A stretch of DNA of 64,000 nt from Antedon mediterranea (Eukaryota > Echinodermata > Crinoidea > Comatulida > Antedonidae). Each line of letters opens with the position of its first letter. Position 1 is the stretch's first letter. This document shows, piece after piece, positions 33,504 through 45,326 of the stretch. The stretch is from positions 18,502,001 to 18,566,000 of the forward strand of contig NC_092671.1 of the NCBI RefSeq assembly GCF_964355755.1, written 5' to 3'. The translations under genes were made by a program, and so were the position numbers. The notes beneath the pieces are model-generated. The model saw only the letters and a program-made list of their open reading frames with translations. It made no database searches and was not told the origin of the DNA.

Positions 33504-33800
33504 TTAAAGATGTATTGTACCTCCTTAATGTTTTTGTTGTTGAATATGCCATGTTAATGTCACATAATAGTTATCCACTTTTACCAAAAATTGGATCGAC
33601 AAAATATATATTTACCTGAAAAACCTGAAATTTAAAGCCAAAAAAAGGCAAATTGGCTGCCAGCCAATGTGTTTTTGGTTGAATTTACCCTTTTATTTTG
33701 TCATCTTTTATTATTATAACTTACTACATAATAACCTATTCAAAGTTTAATTAATGTTAATTGTTTATGTTTTGGGGGACAATTGTTCCATTTACCTGCA
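33504..33800. mobile_element. MITE related to the TTAA-flanked unit
   Basis: It starts TTAAAGATGTATTGTACCTCC and ends, reversed, GGAACAATTGTCCCCCAAAA. The ends resemble those of 31,683-32,120, but the right TTAA is lost. No ORF. Confidence 0.4.
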
Positions 33801-33819
33801 CACACACACACACACACAT
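33797..33819 (+). repeat. CA dinucleotide microsatellite
   Basis: An uninterrupted run of about ten CA units. Confidence 0.9.
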
Positions 33820-33944
33820 ATGTAAACATACCAATTCATCAATATACATAATGTTCACATTTAGTATGTCTGCAGATATATTATAATATGAAAATTGTTG
33901 TTAGCTTAATATGTGCACTTTTGTTTTGTTTGACAATGCCGCCT

Positions 33945-33962
33945 CCCCCCCCCCCCCCCCCC
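33945..33962 (+). repeat. poly(C) tract
   Basis: A long C homopolymer inside AT-rich sequence. Its length is likely to be uncertain in the assembly. Confidence 0.9.
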
Positions 33963-34580
33963 AAGTAAAACATTGAATTCACTATTGGTTGGGAAAAGTA
34001 AAAATTGCTTGTTTTTAGTAAGTAAGACTTGAGTAAGTCACTAAGGCTCTATATTGCATGGTTACGCATTAATTGTTGAATAAATTATTTATCACACTTA
34101 GCAGTAAAATTCTAATATTCTATTGTTATTCACATTGAATGGACTATTATAATATAATGATAAAAGACATCTTGTTTTACCAAGTTATTGTTTCTGTTTT
34201 ATCCGTTCTTTGAAAGTTGAAACTTTCCATTGTCGCATTGCTTGTTTATAGCCTTATTATATTGTACCAGGGAAGAAGAGTACGAATACTATTGTGTTTT
34301 GCTCGCATCTGTGCAATTTAATTAACTTTTATTAGACTATAAAATCAATTAAATAGGGTTTTACCCATTGTATACCCTGTCAACGCGTTACATTAATATG
34401 TATTTCATTACAATCATGTCATATAACTTGAATATGAAATTCTGAGGCGCTTTATACAAAGTATCTGATACGTACGTGTGTAGTAATTATATTAAAGAAG
34501 ACTTTCTCCTAACGTCTTTTATTAGCTCCAATAGAACAAAACGAACATAATAACATGGCCATATAGGCCTACATGGCTGC

Positions 34581-34643
34581 AGTCGCGTGCTCAAGTTAGT
34601 GTTTACCGACCAACCGACCTGTATAGTCGCGTTGCACACCACT
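34581..34643 (+). mobile_element. GACC-cored miniature element, copy 3
   Basis: It starts AGTCGCGTGC, contains AAGTTAGTGTTTACCGACC and AACCGACC, and ends near GTTGCACACCACT, a decayed inverted end. Confidence 0.6.
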
Positions 34644-35110
34644 AAAAATAATGATGAACAAATATACTGTTATAATGAAATTAATTAACTAGACTATAAA
34701 CGAACTTTAAATGATAACAAAAATAATGTATGAGACATAATATATCCAAAAAATGTAAATGGGAAATGACAATAAAATGACCTGAAGCTAGGTTACTCCT
34801 TTCGTACCAACTACTGAACATAATTGCATATGATTTTCCTCTTAAATTATCTTCCATCTACATTTGCATGGCATGACAATCCTGCATCTACATGGAATAA
34901 AAGCTATGAATCATTTTAATTATAAAATTTGTTTTGCTCAACTCTGCATTCAGAGCTCTCTTCTCCAATGTCGGTTGAATATTTTGTCGAACACTGTTAT
35001 AGTAATAATTATTACAACCGTGGGTGAATTAGCTGGTATTGCTAAACCAGGCACTAATCATTCTAATCATCCAAAGAAAAACAAACAAAACAAGCAAACA
35101 AGGCTGGCCC

Positions 35111-35170
35111 AGTCATGTGTTTGAGTTAGTGTTTTACCGACCGACCAACCGACCGACATAGTGATAGTTT
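35111..35170 (+). mobile_element. GACC-cored miniature element, copy 4 (partial)
   Basis: AGTCATGTGTTTGAGTTAGTG and ACCGACCGACCAACCGACC are recognisable. The right end is lost. Confidence 0.5.
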
Positions 35171-35270
35171 GATAGCGAATGTAAATCTTGATTACAACAA
35201 CTAAAGGCGTTAGATAGAAAATTCTTACCGTAAAACAAGAAAACAGTACTTTAAACTTCTTAATAAGAAG

Positions 35271-35690
35271 AACAAGGCCAACAGCCATTAAGTCGCGTGC
35301 TACAATGCATAGTGATACCGGACCGACAGACAGACCGACAGACAGACCGACAGACAGACCGACCGAACTATACTGACCGAAATTACTGAACATGTTTAAA
35401 AATGTTGAAATGTTTAAAAACATTTATATTTTTTTAATTTACACGTCACTTTTGACGTGCTCGTATAACGTAATTTCGAGTTGAAAAGTAAGTCAAGAAA
35501 ACAGAAATCGGGCAAAAAGAGAGCGTAATAACATTTAACGCGCAGTGCGCGCGCAAAAATATGCGCACTCATGGCAATTTTGTAAACGCTTAAAATTGCC
35601 TGAAACGTACTCTTATTTCATCGAAAATAAATTTTGAAAATTTTAAGCGCGCGTACGCATGCGTTACATTTGCTATGCACGTAATTGTAT
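35271..35690 (+). repeat. partial copy of the GACC plus CpG-rich composite repeat
   Basis: It begins AACAAGGCCAACAGCC like 38,945. It then has a (GACAGACC)n array and ACGTGCTCGTATAACG. After this comes a CpG-rich core with GCGCAGTGCGCGCGC and CGCGCGTACGC. It is a diverged relative of 38,945-39,693. Confidence 0.6.
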
Positions 35691-35760
35691 TGCCATATGA
35701 TGATTTATGCCCTGAAATTTATGAGATGATGATGTGATCATATTTTGACTTTTAAATCTA

Positions 35761-37256
35761 TCTATATATAATAATGCTTATTTCTGGAATAGGTAGACAC
35801 AATGTAAAACGCGTGTCACACCCCGGTGTCACCACCAACCGCGTGTCACCAACAACTCCGTGTCGGTTACTCACACTAGCTGCTCCATGTGTATATATAA
35901 TTATAGGTATATTCTACAATATTTTAGCAGGCCTTTACGATATTGTTCCATATTTCTTTCTTAGGAAGATATCATGAAGGGTTTTAAAACGAAATAATAT
36001 TATTATTTCATCGGTAGATTTTTAACCGTCGTGCGGTAAAGTTAGTTCCTGGTTCAGTGAGTCATCATTTGCGACTTCCTGGTATCAACTATCAACTTTA
36101 TCATATCTAGGTTATCCTCATTTGTACCCCTTAATATTCTTCGAACCCTTTACTGCTCCCTCATTCTTCCCTATTTGAGCTACTGTAACATTGTCTGGCC
36201 CAATACTTACGTATCCAACCTCAGTAAACTGCAAATTATACAAAAGAAGGCTATCAGGATTATATCTGGCGCTCCACCGCGGTCCCATTCTTCCCATTTA
36301 TTTTCCAAACTTAATCTCTTCAAACTCATTGATATAAACTTAATGCAACAAGGCAAATTTGTATTCTCTGCCCTGCATTCCACTTCTCCAAATCATTTAA
36401 ACAATATGTTTATTCCGAATTTTTTTATTCACAATTACCCTACACGTTCTAGAACTGATATACACATACCTATCCACAACACCAATTATTTTCAAAACAG
36501 TATTAGATACTCCGGTCCATCAATGATGAACAGTTTACCACCCCCAATTACAAATGCTGTTTCAATTTCTTTATTTCCAAAAAATTAAAACAACGCCTAA
36601 TGTCAAACTATTAAAAAGACAACGATCGAATGTCGCAATTTGATTTATGCTTCTGAACATTGATCTACTGTGGTTTTTGAGTTTTATTTTCTGATTCTAC
36701 AATTTGATTGATCTATTTTTTTTAATGTATTTATTAATTATTATTTTTTTTTTTTTTTTTTTTTTTTCCTTTTTTGTGCGTTTTTTTGTCTTGTTTGTTT
36801 TATTGAATTATCAATTTATTTGCATATGCATACCCAGCACAAGATTTCCTCATCTTCTCGGGATTATGCCTTCCTCCATAGCCAATTTTCTTAAATTCAC
36901 TTTTCTTTTGTATATCCAACAATCATCTATTTCATTTTTAATATACCTTACCATTTCTGTTTATTATTTTGTATTGTATTGCTATGGAGGAAATAAATGT
37001 CTTTTGAATTGAATTGAATTGAACTAAGTTGGCCGTTGGTGGCGGTACATCTAAGAAAGCCAAGGTGGAGATCTTTCTCAAAGTTGTTTTCATTGTGCTC
37101 GCCTATGTCAGAATTAAGCATAATGTTATATATATAGATGGTAACCGACCTCCGAAAACGTCCAGGCCAGAACGTCCTTTATTAATATTTAACATTCCGA
37201 GAACCATCATCTACACTTCCTAGAGCGGGAGCGAGCAAAGCGAGCACACCCTCTAG
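35761..37256 (+). mobile_element. Helitron-like unit, copy H4, carrying a LINE fragment
   Basis: It starts TCTATATATAATAATGC after a host A. It ends in an imperfect hairpin, 37,220-37,256 (CTAGAGCGGG... ...CCCTCTAG), before a host T, with the internal word GCGAGCAAAGCGAGC. The ends differ from H1-H3, so it is another family. A LINE piece fills 36,060-37,022. A 64-codon frame at 37,029-37,223 is probably fortuitous. Confidence 0.6.
36060..37022 (+). mobile_element. 5'-truncated CR1/L2-like LINE with (TTGAA)n tail
   Basis: The frame 36,175-36,588 gives SYCNIVWPNTYVSNLSKLQI, QKKAIRIISG, HNYPTRSRTD and NSLPPPI, the C-terminal domain of these polymerases. The 3' region has a long T run (about 36,745-36,768) and ends in TTGAATTGAATTGAATTGAA. 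Confidence 0.8.
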
Positions 37257-38944
37257 TTATTGATAAACACATTTCTTTTGGACGTAGCAGTTTTAATTAT
37301 TGTTCTACAAATAAAGATTTATTATCAATTATTTTTAACAATCAGTAGTAAAGATGTTGTGTAAATATAGTCTGGCCTAACGAACGAAAATATAATCATA
37401 AACTAAACTATAGTAATGTACATATTCCAGGGTAGGGACTAGGTTTACTCCCTAAAAATGTCAACAAAGTGACTGTCATTTCCGGGAAAACTAGACTAGT
37501 GAGATGTGTCATGTTGTTATCCATTAAAAACATCAGAACGCTACAAGATGATTTTGTACTAGCAGCTGTTATTAAATCAGCAGATAATTTAAATATTGAT
37601 GTCCTTGCTCTACAAGAGGCTAGAAGACTAGGAAACGGTATTTTAGAATTTGAAGATGAGTCAATAAAAGGCTGGCAGCTTATATGGAGTGGATACAAGA
37701 GACGAAAAGAACATGGAGTTGCCATTATATGTGCACCACATGTGAAGAGCACTCAGAGCATTTACAAGCTAGGATAGCTTCTGTTAAAGTAAGCTTGAAA
37801 GTGATGAAACTGTCAATTCTGAATTGTTATGCACCCACTGAAACCAGTAAGGCGTCTGAGAAAACGATGTTCTACAAATCGCTTTCGAAAGCGAAACCAC
37901 TTCTAGACAAGACACCAAGGTTTAAAATCATCCCACTGGGTGATTTCAATTCAACCATATCATCAGAAAGTAAAGAGAGTGGAGTTTGGGATAGTATCCT
38001 TAGCAACAACCCAGCTCGTCGACACACTAACGACAACGGTTCGAGAATGCTGGAGTGGTGTTTATTCAACTCTATGAGAATAATGAATTCTTGGATACCA
38101 AGCAAACGAACGAATACACAGAGAAACATGGATACATGCAGGAACAGGATTGTGGAAGCGTATTGACTACATATGCACCACAAAATGGTTTAGAAACTTT
38201 GCTGTCGTGTGTATGTTGGGCCTTCAAGATTATCAACACAGATCATAGGCTCCTAGTGATGAGTATATAACTTCACAACAACATCAAGGCGAAGTGAGGT
38301 ACTACGTACAATAAGACACTACAAATCTAGCAAATCTAAAACAAACTATGCTGCACTTAAAGATGTTCCAGAAGTCAGTGAAAAACTTACTTCAAAACTT
38401 GAAGATGCCTTTGATCAACTACCTCATAAAGATGAGCTGAATGATTTTATTACTGAAAAGGTATGTAAGTGTGTTGAAGTCTGTCCTAAGAAAACAGTTG
38501 TGAAAAGAAAAGAGCCATGGGAAGACGATGATTTGTGTAAGATGATAGAAGATCAAAGGAAGTGCAGTACCGTAATAAGAACGAGTTAAGGAAGTTACAG
38601 AAAAGGATTAAGAAAAAGCAGAGAGAACTAAAAAATGAGTATTACAAGTGCCTAGCAGAGAATCTGAATTTTGCGACTGAAGCTAAGTCAGCAGAAAAGG
38701 AGTTTGCAATCGCCAAAAACTACAAAGTCTTCAAGAAATCCAGTGATAGTAGAATTCAGAAGGAAAAGCTCAAAGTACATTTTGAGTCACACTTTGCAGG
38801 CCCACCTGAATCCTGCAGTATCCCAATTGAGCTAGAAGACCCAGGAAGTTTCCCATAGTTGTTCAATGATGAAGACTGTATAGTTAATGAGGATCCACCA
38901 ACTAGCAAAGAACTAGAAGAGGTTATAAAGTCATTCAAAAATGG

Positions 38945-39693
38945 AACAAGGCCAACAGCCATTAAGTCCCGTGCTACAATGCATAGTGATACCGGACCGA
39001 CGGACAGACCGACCGACAGACCGACAGACAGACCGACCGACATAGTGAACTATAGAGTCGCGTCCACGCGACTAAAAAGGCGTAATTTTGACGAATTTTT
39101 GAACTTTTTCATCAAAAACGTGCGCAAATTATCCAATTCGACGTGCTCGTATGACGTAATTTTAAGTCGAAATTGTTTAAAAGTTGGAAAATTATTAGAA
39201 AAGGCTACAAAAACATAAATCACGCGAAAAAAGTATGTATTTAACGCGCGTATGGGAATTTTTGACATGCTCAAAATGACAAAAAAAGCGTAGAAAGTTG
39301 ATTACAAATTAATTTTGCGCATTTTAAAATTTTAAATGCGCGTGCGCGCGTAACTTTGTGTAAAACACATTTTTTTTCAACAGAAAGTTAGCGCCTGATA
39401 TAAATTAAACTTTTGCAAAGTTTCAATTTAAAATGTTATTTGGTTTTTGACCTATGTAAATACGAGAAAATCATTAAATCGCGCGTAAATCACGTTGCGC
39501 AACTCTAACGTCATTCACAATAGCACAATTTCACGTAAATGCCCACATGTTGACATCAAAACAGTTAAAAAAGTACAGAAAAGCAATAAAACGCATAGTG
39601 ATACCGGACCGACAGACAGACCGACAGACCGACAGACAGACCGACAGACCGACCGACATAGTGAACTATAGAGTCGCTTCCACGCGACTAAAA
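38945..39693 (+). repeat. composite repeat inserted in the RTE-like LINE: GACC arrays flanking a CpG-rich core
   Basis: The left part (38,964-39,073) is a GACC-cored miniature element with AGTCCCGTGC and CACGCGACT ends and (GACAGACC)n inside. The core, 39,079-39,510, closely matches the CpG-rich cores at 49,625-50,092 and 50,778-51,247. The right part (39,590-39,691) is a second GACC array with TAGAGTCGC and CACGCGACT. The RT frame breaks at the left edge and resumes at the right edge. Confidence 0.7.
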
Positions 39694-40834
39694 AGGGGAG
39701 GGACAGATAACATCAAGTCCGAAGTACTGAAGTACAATACAAGTCAACGCCTGTTTGCATTCCTTCATATGCTTATAACTGTAATCTGGACAACACTGAA
39801 GGTCCCTAACTCTTGGCTGATGAGCAAGACCACTTGTATTTTTAAGAAGAGGAATGTCTGTGAAGCCAAGAATTACAGAGGGATATCGATAGGATCAAAT
39901 CTAAGCAGAATTCTATCCAAGATTATCACATGGAGATTGAAAGGGGCGTATGAAAGTCATTTAAGTGAGAGTCAGTTTGGATTCCGCAGCAATAGATCAA
40001 CTGCTGATGCTATTTTATAACCAGAGCTGTTATCGAGAAACATCAAGGTACAATCATTACTACCTATATTGATATCACTGATGCATATGATCACATACCA
40101 AGACACCTACTCTTTAAAGTTCTACTTCTCAGGACAAAAGCTACACATATCGTTTCACTATGTATGATGGAACAACAGCATGCATCAACGGGATGAAATC
40201 TTTCTTTGAAGTGAGAGTCGGATGCAGACAACGTGGTCAGGAATCCTCTTGCCTTTTTAATTTGTATTTTGATTTTGTCCTCAAAATTTCTGCATTTGAA
40301 ATCGATAAGGAATTTCCCGATGGATGGGCTATTGGATTTCGTTATAATATTCCAACTGAATGTACAAACAGAGAACAGAGAAAAGAAGCTAAGCAGAATG
40401 GAGTGGAAATAATCAAGTGGATCTTATATGCAGATGATCTTGTTTTATTCTCAAAAAATGTTAAAGAATCACAGCAAATCTTGACCATTATTTGTGATAC
40501 TTGCAGAAGATACGGGCTGAATGTTTCCCTGAAGAAAACGAAGACTCATGTGTTTGGTGAACAACATATAGCAGAGAAAAGTTCCTTATTGAACATAAAT
40601 GGAGTGGATATTGAAAATGTAAGAGACTTTGTTTATTTGGGGCATACAATCACAAATAGAGAGGATGGCTGCTTCACTGACCATAGAACATCAAGTGCTG
40701 TAGGAAAGTTCCATGAATTAAAAGAAGTTTTAAAAGATCATGATGTCTATATGAAGACAAGAAAGAAAGTTTTAGAGGCATGCGTAAGATCCCGGCTCTT
40801 AAATGGTACACAAGCATGGTTTCCAAATTAGAAT

Positions 40835-42777
40835 GAAATAAAGAATACTTCGCAAATATTGCTTCCGATTTAATGAAGAAATTTCCTTCTCCCAGTAACC
40901 TTTTTAGTGTGGGTTCGAATGCCTTTAAAAATTACTATAATAGCAAAATCAAACATGTTTCTGGTTTTTCTCTCGAAGAAATTGACGAGAGCCTTATCGA
41001 AGAGGATCATCTAAAAGTGTAGGCCTTGATCAGATTCCTGCAAAATTTCTTAGAGACGGAGCTCCTAATATTAAAATACCAATAACACATATAATTAACC
41101 TCTCCATTAAATACGAACGTATTCCCTCGGATTTTAAACTCGCAAAAGTCACGCCCCTTCATAAAAAGAATTCCAGAACTGAGGCTAACAATTACAGACC
41201 TATAAGCATTCTCTCCTCAGTTTCGAAAATTCTGGAGAAGGTGGTATATATACAAGTTTCCGATTACCTTGAAAGGAATCAACTTATCTACGATCATCAA
41301 TCCGGTTTTCGTAGATCATTTTCTACCGACACATGTCTTATCCATCTTAGAGATCACCTTAGAGTTCAAATGTCAAATGGTTTATTTACGGGTATGGTTT
41401 TACTCGATGTCCAAAAGGCCTTTGACTCGGTCAATCATGATATTTTGTGTAAAAAACTTAAGTATCTAGGATGCCGGTCTATCGGTTGGTTTCAAGCGTA
41501 CCTGTCTGGGCGAAATCAGATTGTCGATATTAAAGGTACCAAATCGGACTCTATTGAGATTGGATGTGGAGTCCCCCAGGGTAGCCTTTTGGGTCCTCTC
41601 TTGTTTCTTATTTACGTGAATGACCTACCATCAAGTATCGAAAGTGATTGTAAAGTTGTTTTGTACGCTGACGATTGTGCAATTTTTTACTCCCATAAAG
41701 ATCCAATCGCAATCCAATCTAAACTCCAAAACAATCTCGTATCATGCAATAATTGGCTGATCGACAATCAACTTTCGCTTCATATGGGTAAGACCGAATG
41801 CATCCTGTTTGGTTCTAAACGTAGATTAAGCAAAGTAAACGAATTCTATATTGATTGCTTTGGAACGACTATAAATGGATCAAAATCTATCAAATATCTA
41901 GGTATTGAGATTGACCAAAATATATCAGGTGACGTCATTGCCCGCTTTGTTATAAACAAAGCAAACGGCAGACTGAAATTTCTGTACCGACAATCATCAT
42001 TTCTTAATTCACATTGTCGCAAAATTCTTAGTTTTGCTTTAATCCAACCGATGTTCGATTATTCGGTTTGCTCATGGTCTTCTACGGTAAATAAAAATTT
42101 AAAATCAAAATTACAAACGACTCAAAACAAAATGGTTCGTTTTATAAACAAGTTAGGTCCCCGATCTCATGTTGGTCAATCTCAGCTAAACGACGTTGGT
42201 ATGTTAAAAGTCCAAGACCGTGTCGAATTTCTTAGAGTCTGTCATGTTTTTAAAATATATAATCATTGTTGTCCACCTTATTTATGCAATCGTTTTATTA
42301 GAATTTCAGACAGTCATAATTACAATACTAGGGGATGCAATTTAAATTTTAGAATCCCAACTATCAAGCCAATGGCACATGTGACCTTTTTTTACAATGC
42401 TATTAAAGAATGGAATAATTTACCAATTAACATTAAGGAATCACAAACTGTTTGTTGTTTTAAAAGTAAAGTTAAAAAGTATCTACAGGATCGGAACGTT
42501 CACTAGCTCTAGAAACTATTTAATTAGCGCTTCTTCTTTTTTCGATTGTCCTTTTTGCTGTTTTTTGTAATTTTTATATGTTGCTTTGTTTGTTTTTTTT
42601 GCTGTTCTTTCAAAGGACCTCATTGGAAACAAGTCCGTAGAGGACTTTTATGAGTTATCCTTGGCATCCTTGTTTTATTTTGGTATTTTTATATTTGCCA
42701 ATTTTAATTGTATGTCTGTGATATTTTATGTACTGATGCCGAAATAAATCAAATCAAATCAAATCAAATCAAATCAA
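40835..42777 (+). mobile_element. CR1/L2/Jockey-like LINE nested in the RTE-like LINE
   Basis: 5'-truncated insertion. 40,835-41,240 encodes the pre-RT segment with a frameshift near 41,015 (VGLDQIPAKFLRDG then NNYRPISILSSVSKILEKVV). A 421-codon frame follows, then a 3' region ending in five AAATC units (42,752-42,776). The same family also ends at 17,163 on the minus strand. Confidence 0.9.
41241..42506 (+). CDS. LINE reverse transcriptase, C-terminal 421 residues intact
   Basis: The uninterrupted frame has QSGFRRSFSTDTCLIHL, LLDVQKAFDSVNHDIL (motif A), GVPQGSLLGPLLFLIYVNDL (motif B), VVLYADDCAIF (motif C, near 41,660), LIDNQLSLHMGKTECILFGS (motif D region), KYLGIEID, and the C-terminal domain with NYNTRGCNLNFRIP and EWNNLPINIKESQT. 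The polymerase catalytic residues are all present. Upstream sequence of the same protein is shifted by one frame at about 41,015, and the endonuclease is absent, so the copy is dead despite the intact RT half. It makes no sense as a host gene. Confidence 0.9.
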   Translation: MVYIQVSDYLERNQLIYDHQSGFRRSFSTDTCLIHLRDHLRVQMSNGLFTGMVLLDVQKAFDSVNHDILCKKLKYLGCRSIGWFQAYLSGRNQIVDIKGTKSDSIEIGCGVPQGSLLGPLLFLIYVNDLPSSIESDCKVVLYADDCAIFYSHKDPIAIQSKLQNNLVSCNNWLIDNQLSLHMGKTECILFGSKRRLSKVNEFYIDCFGTTINGSKSIKYLGIEIDQNISGDVIARFVINKANGRLKFLYRQSSFLNSHCRKILSFALIQPMFDYSVCSWSSTVNKNLKSKLQTTQNKMVRFINKLGPRSHVGQSQLNDVGMLKVQDRVEFLRVCHVFKIYNHCCPPYLCNRFIRISDSHNYNTRGCNLNFRIPTIKPMAHVTFFYNAIKEWNNLPINIKESQTVCCFKSKVKKYLQDRNVH

Positions 42778-43144
42778 GCTGGAATCGTGACAGATGGTAA
42801 AGAGAGGGTTTGACAGGGCAAAGAAAGAGGCTGACCAACCAGATGAGGATATCTACAGACTTGTATATTCCAACAAAAGGATATGTGAAATTGTTGGAAC
42901 ATCTTCCTTGAGGGACTGCATATACAGTTAGTATATCCGATACGTTGGTCATATCTGTAGAGGACCGAATACATCAATTACAAAAAAGATGCTGTTTGCT
43001 GTTCCAACAAGACGGTACTATCGTGATCCGTGGATAAAATTCTCTCGTATTTTAAGTATGGAAATCAGGCAAGCCAAAGCTATTACACAATCGAAGAAAA
43101 TTCTTAATGAACACCTTAGTAGGCTATTTGGTGCTGAATAGGTT

Positions 43145-44020
43145 TTCGACTCCAGTTCTACGACGTAGAAGAGGATCCCATATGTATGTATGTATGTATG
43201 TTATCCTGAATTTTAAGTGCGAGAGTACCATTACCGACCATCCAGGGGTGTCATTTACCTAAATTAAGGATACACCCTGACCCCCAAACACCTTCATCTC
43301 ACCCAACCTTTTCTTGTAGTCCTATATTTGAACTGAAAAAAATGTGTGTGGAAAGATTGTTCAGTTGATATACGAAGTTTTAGTTCTAAATATTTATCTA
43401 AAAACAAAATAAATATAACTTGCTAATGGCGAAATAAAAGCACACTGCCTCTTTATGGTACAGTTACTCATTCCAGGAACGTTCCAATTTGATCGCTTTG
43501 AGAAAATAGGTAGAAAAACGGACTTTGCAATTCCCGTATATCGCTTCAGACAAACGAAATAAAAAATTCCATAATTCATAAAAATGTCCTCCCTGTATCT
43601 TGCCTGACACGTCACCCAGAGCTACAAATTGCAGAGAGGGGAGATGTCCTATTTAACCTATCATCTACCTCCATTTACTCTGGATTTTGGTAAAACTGTT
43701 ATTCTATGCAGCAAAGCTGACGCCCTCTACTGGCCGGCACGAATGACGTACTGTATAAAGCTGTCTTGAAAAATAAATGAAGTCATTCATAAGGCAAAGA
43801 AAGAAGGGCAAACAAATTATTTTTAAGTTGTTGAATTAATTTATTTTGAGCTTTTTTAGTCTATAAGTTAACGTTTTGATATACTTTCTCATTTTTAAAC
43901 AAGTAAGTAAACAAATACAAAATCGTATTCACGTTTTAATTATACTAATTGAACTGCATAGCCTATTATTAACAATAACTATTAACTTATTTGATTATGT
44001 ATAATTGTTATGTTATAGAA
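43145..44020. other. flank upstream of the methyltransferase gene
   Basis: It contains a TATG microsatellite (about 43,180-43,201). At about 43,720 there is a CGCCCTCTACTGGC word of a kind common in dispersed short repeats. No gene and no clear promoter motif were seen. Confidence 0.4.
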
Positions 44021-44023
44021 GAA

Positions 44024-45292
44024 ATGGACAATTTGACACGGTTAAGCAACAACCCCAGGCGGTATGCAGAGTCATTTGATGTATATTGGAAGTTATGTAG
44101 AAACGTTGGAGCGTTTGAACATTGGATTAATTCATATTTCCCTGAGAAAATTATGAAAGAAATAAATTTAGAAAGAGGAAATAAGCTAATGGCACTCGGA
44201 ATTGGTAGCGGGCCAGGTAAGAAGGGGTTGGAGAATCGATCTGTAACTAGGCCTATAACTATATGAGGTTTTGAAAATACCCATTGTTCCTCTCTACAAA
44301 CAACATACAAATGAATGTTGCTTTTATTTAGCCTACTTTTGACTGTGATTCCTTTAATGTTTGGTTTTGTATACCAGTATTCAATTTAGGCACACCATTG
44401 AATATGGGGCTTATCGTATCGTTTCCCCCATTTTACCCTCCAGGCCAAACTGAAATCAAATTTTTGAAGCAACTGCTTAGAGAGTGGCCAGAGATCACAG
44501 ATACGGTGGTGGAACCAGATCTTTCATATATTAATAAATATAAAGATCTAGCTGTAAAGAAAACTGAACTCATCGATGGAGTTTCCTTCGAATGGCGACA
44601 ACAGACTCTACAGCAGTTCAGACAGGAAAACCAAAATCAACCAGTGAAGAAGTACCATTTTATAATGGCGATCCACGCGCTTTATTTCTTTGAAGATTTA
44701 CCAGATGTTTTAAAATATCTGATAAGTATTCTTGAAGATGGTGGTATGATACTAGCAATGATCTCATGTGGTAGGCTATTATATCTTTTTAATACCTGTT
44801 TATGCTAAGAATATCTTTCTTAAAAAGTTTTACTGAACTCGGACTTGGAAAAAACGAAATGTCTAATTTGTACAAGACGTAATAATTACTCTAAATTTCT
44901 TAATACTAGAACCTTCATTTCTTTTTACAAATACATTTTTTATAGATGACAGTTGTACATCACAGTGTTACGAACAAATGCCTCAGTTTAAGAAGAATGC
45001 ATATGCTATATCTACAAGAGATGTGGAGAAAGCGTTGGAGAAACTCCAAATACAGTATGTGAAGCATCGCATACAAGTAAACATGGATGCTACCAGCTGT
45101 TTCGATGGCGAATCGAAAGAAGGGGAACTTCTCTTGGATTTTCTTACAAGATCTGCTTTCTTTAAGAAAAATGCATCTGAATCGTTGTATAGTGATATGA
45201 TTAAGCATTTAAGAAGTATAGTTTTGCCTGAAAGTAAGGATGGCAAAAGTTTGCTAAGATGTGATTGTGATGCGATTGTTATCACAAAGTAG
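44024..45292 (+). CDS. histamine N-methyltransferase-like SAM-dependent methyltransferase (3 exons)
   Basis: Exons 44,024-44,216, 44,444-44,770 and 44,946-45,292 join in phase 1 at GT-AG sites to give 288 residues, close to vertebrate HNMT (about 292). The protein would transfer a methyl group from SAM to a small amine in the cytosol. N-terminal RRYAESFDVYW matches the family's YxESF motif. MALGIGSGPG, completed across the first intron, is SAM-binding motif I. VVEPDLSYINKYKDL is the acidic loop after strand 2. YHFIMAIHALYFFEDLPDVL matches the family's IHMIQMLYYV segment, and EGELLLDFLT matches its C-terminal GDLLWDFLT. The start is the first ATG giving family alignment. An ATG 27 bases upstream is possible. 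HNMT-like genes are multicopy in several marine deuterostomes, so the true substrate is open. Confidence 0.85.
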
Positions 45293-45326
45293 ACAACACT
45301 ATCTACAAGATAGTATAAAGAGATAG

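Larger units (their letters stand above)
32534..34580 (+). other. 3' flank of gene A
   Basis: Several AATAAA words occur (for example 32,868). The flank carries hairpins at 32,896-32,992, a MITE-like unit near 33,504-33,800, a CA run near 33,797-33,819 and a C run near 33,945-33,962. No further gene is supported. Confidence 0.5.
37430..43141 (+). mobile_element. RTE-like LINE, broken and twice interrupted
   Basis: Endonuclease: 37,469-38,280 over three frames, with VLALQEARR (catalytic Glu), LNCYAPTE, PLGDFNSTI and WKRIDYICTTKW. Linker: 38,339-38,944. RT: 39,700-40,830, with NYRGISIGSNLSRILSK, SQFGFRSNRSTADAI, YIDITDAYDHIPRHLLF (motif A, near 40,062-40,115), a degenerate motif B (GCRQRGQESSCLFNLYFDF) and ILYADDLVLF (motif C, near 40,425). 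Homology is interrupted by a repeat at 38,945-39,693 and by another LINE at 40,835-42,777. It resumes near 42,840 with DEDIYRLVYSNKRICEIVG and RYVGHICRGPNTSITKKMLF, ending at TAG 43,139-43,141. A TATG microsatellite follows. Confidence 0.85.

Noticed and set aside
38859-39218. Thr-Asp-Arg-Pro repeat protein
   Set aside because: It is the translation of the GACC array inserted in the RTE-like LINE, not a separate gene.
43720-43745. CGCCCTCTACTGGC word as the end of a specific SINE
   Set aside because: The word is suggestive, but no A/B boxes or tail could be placed around it.
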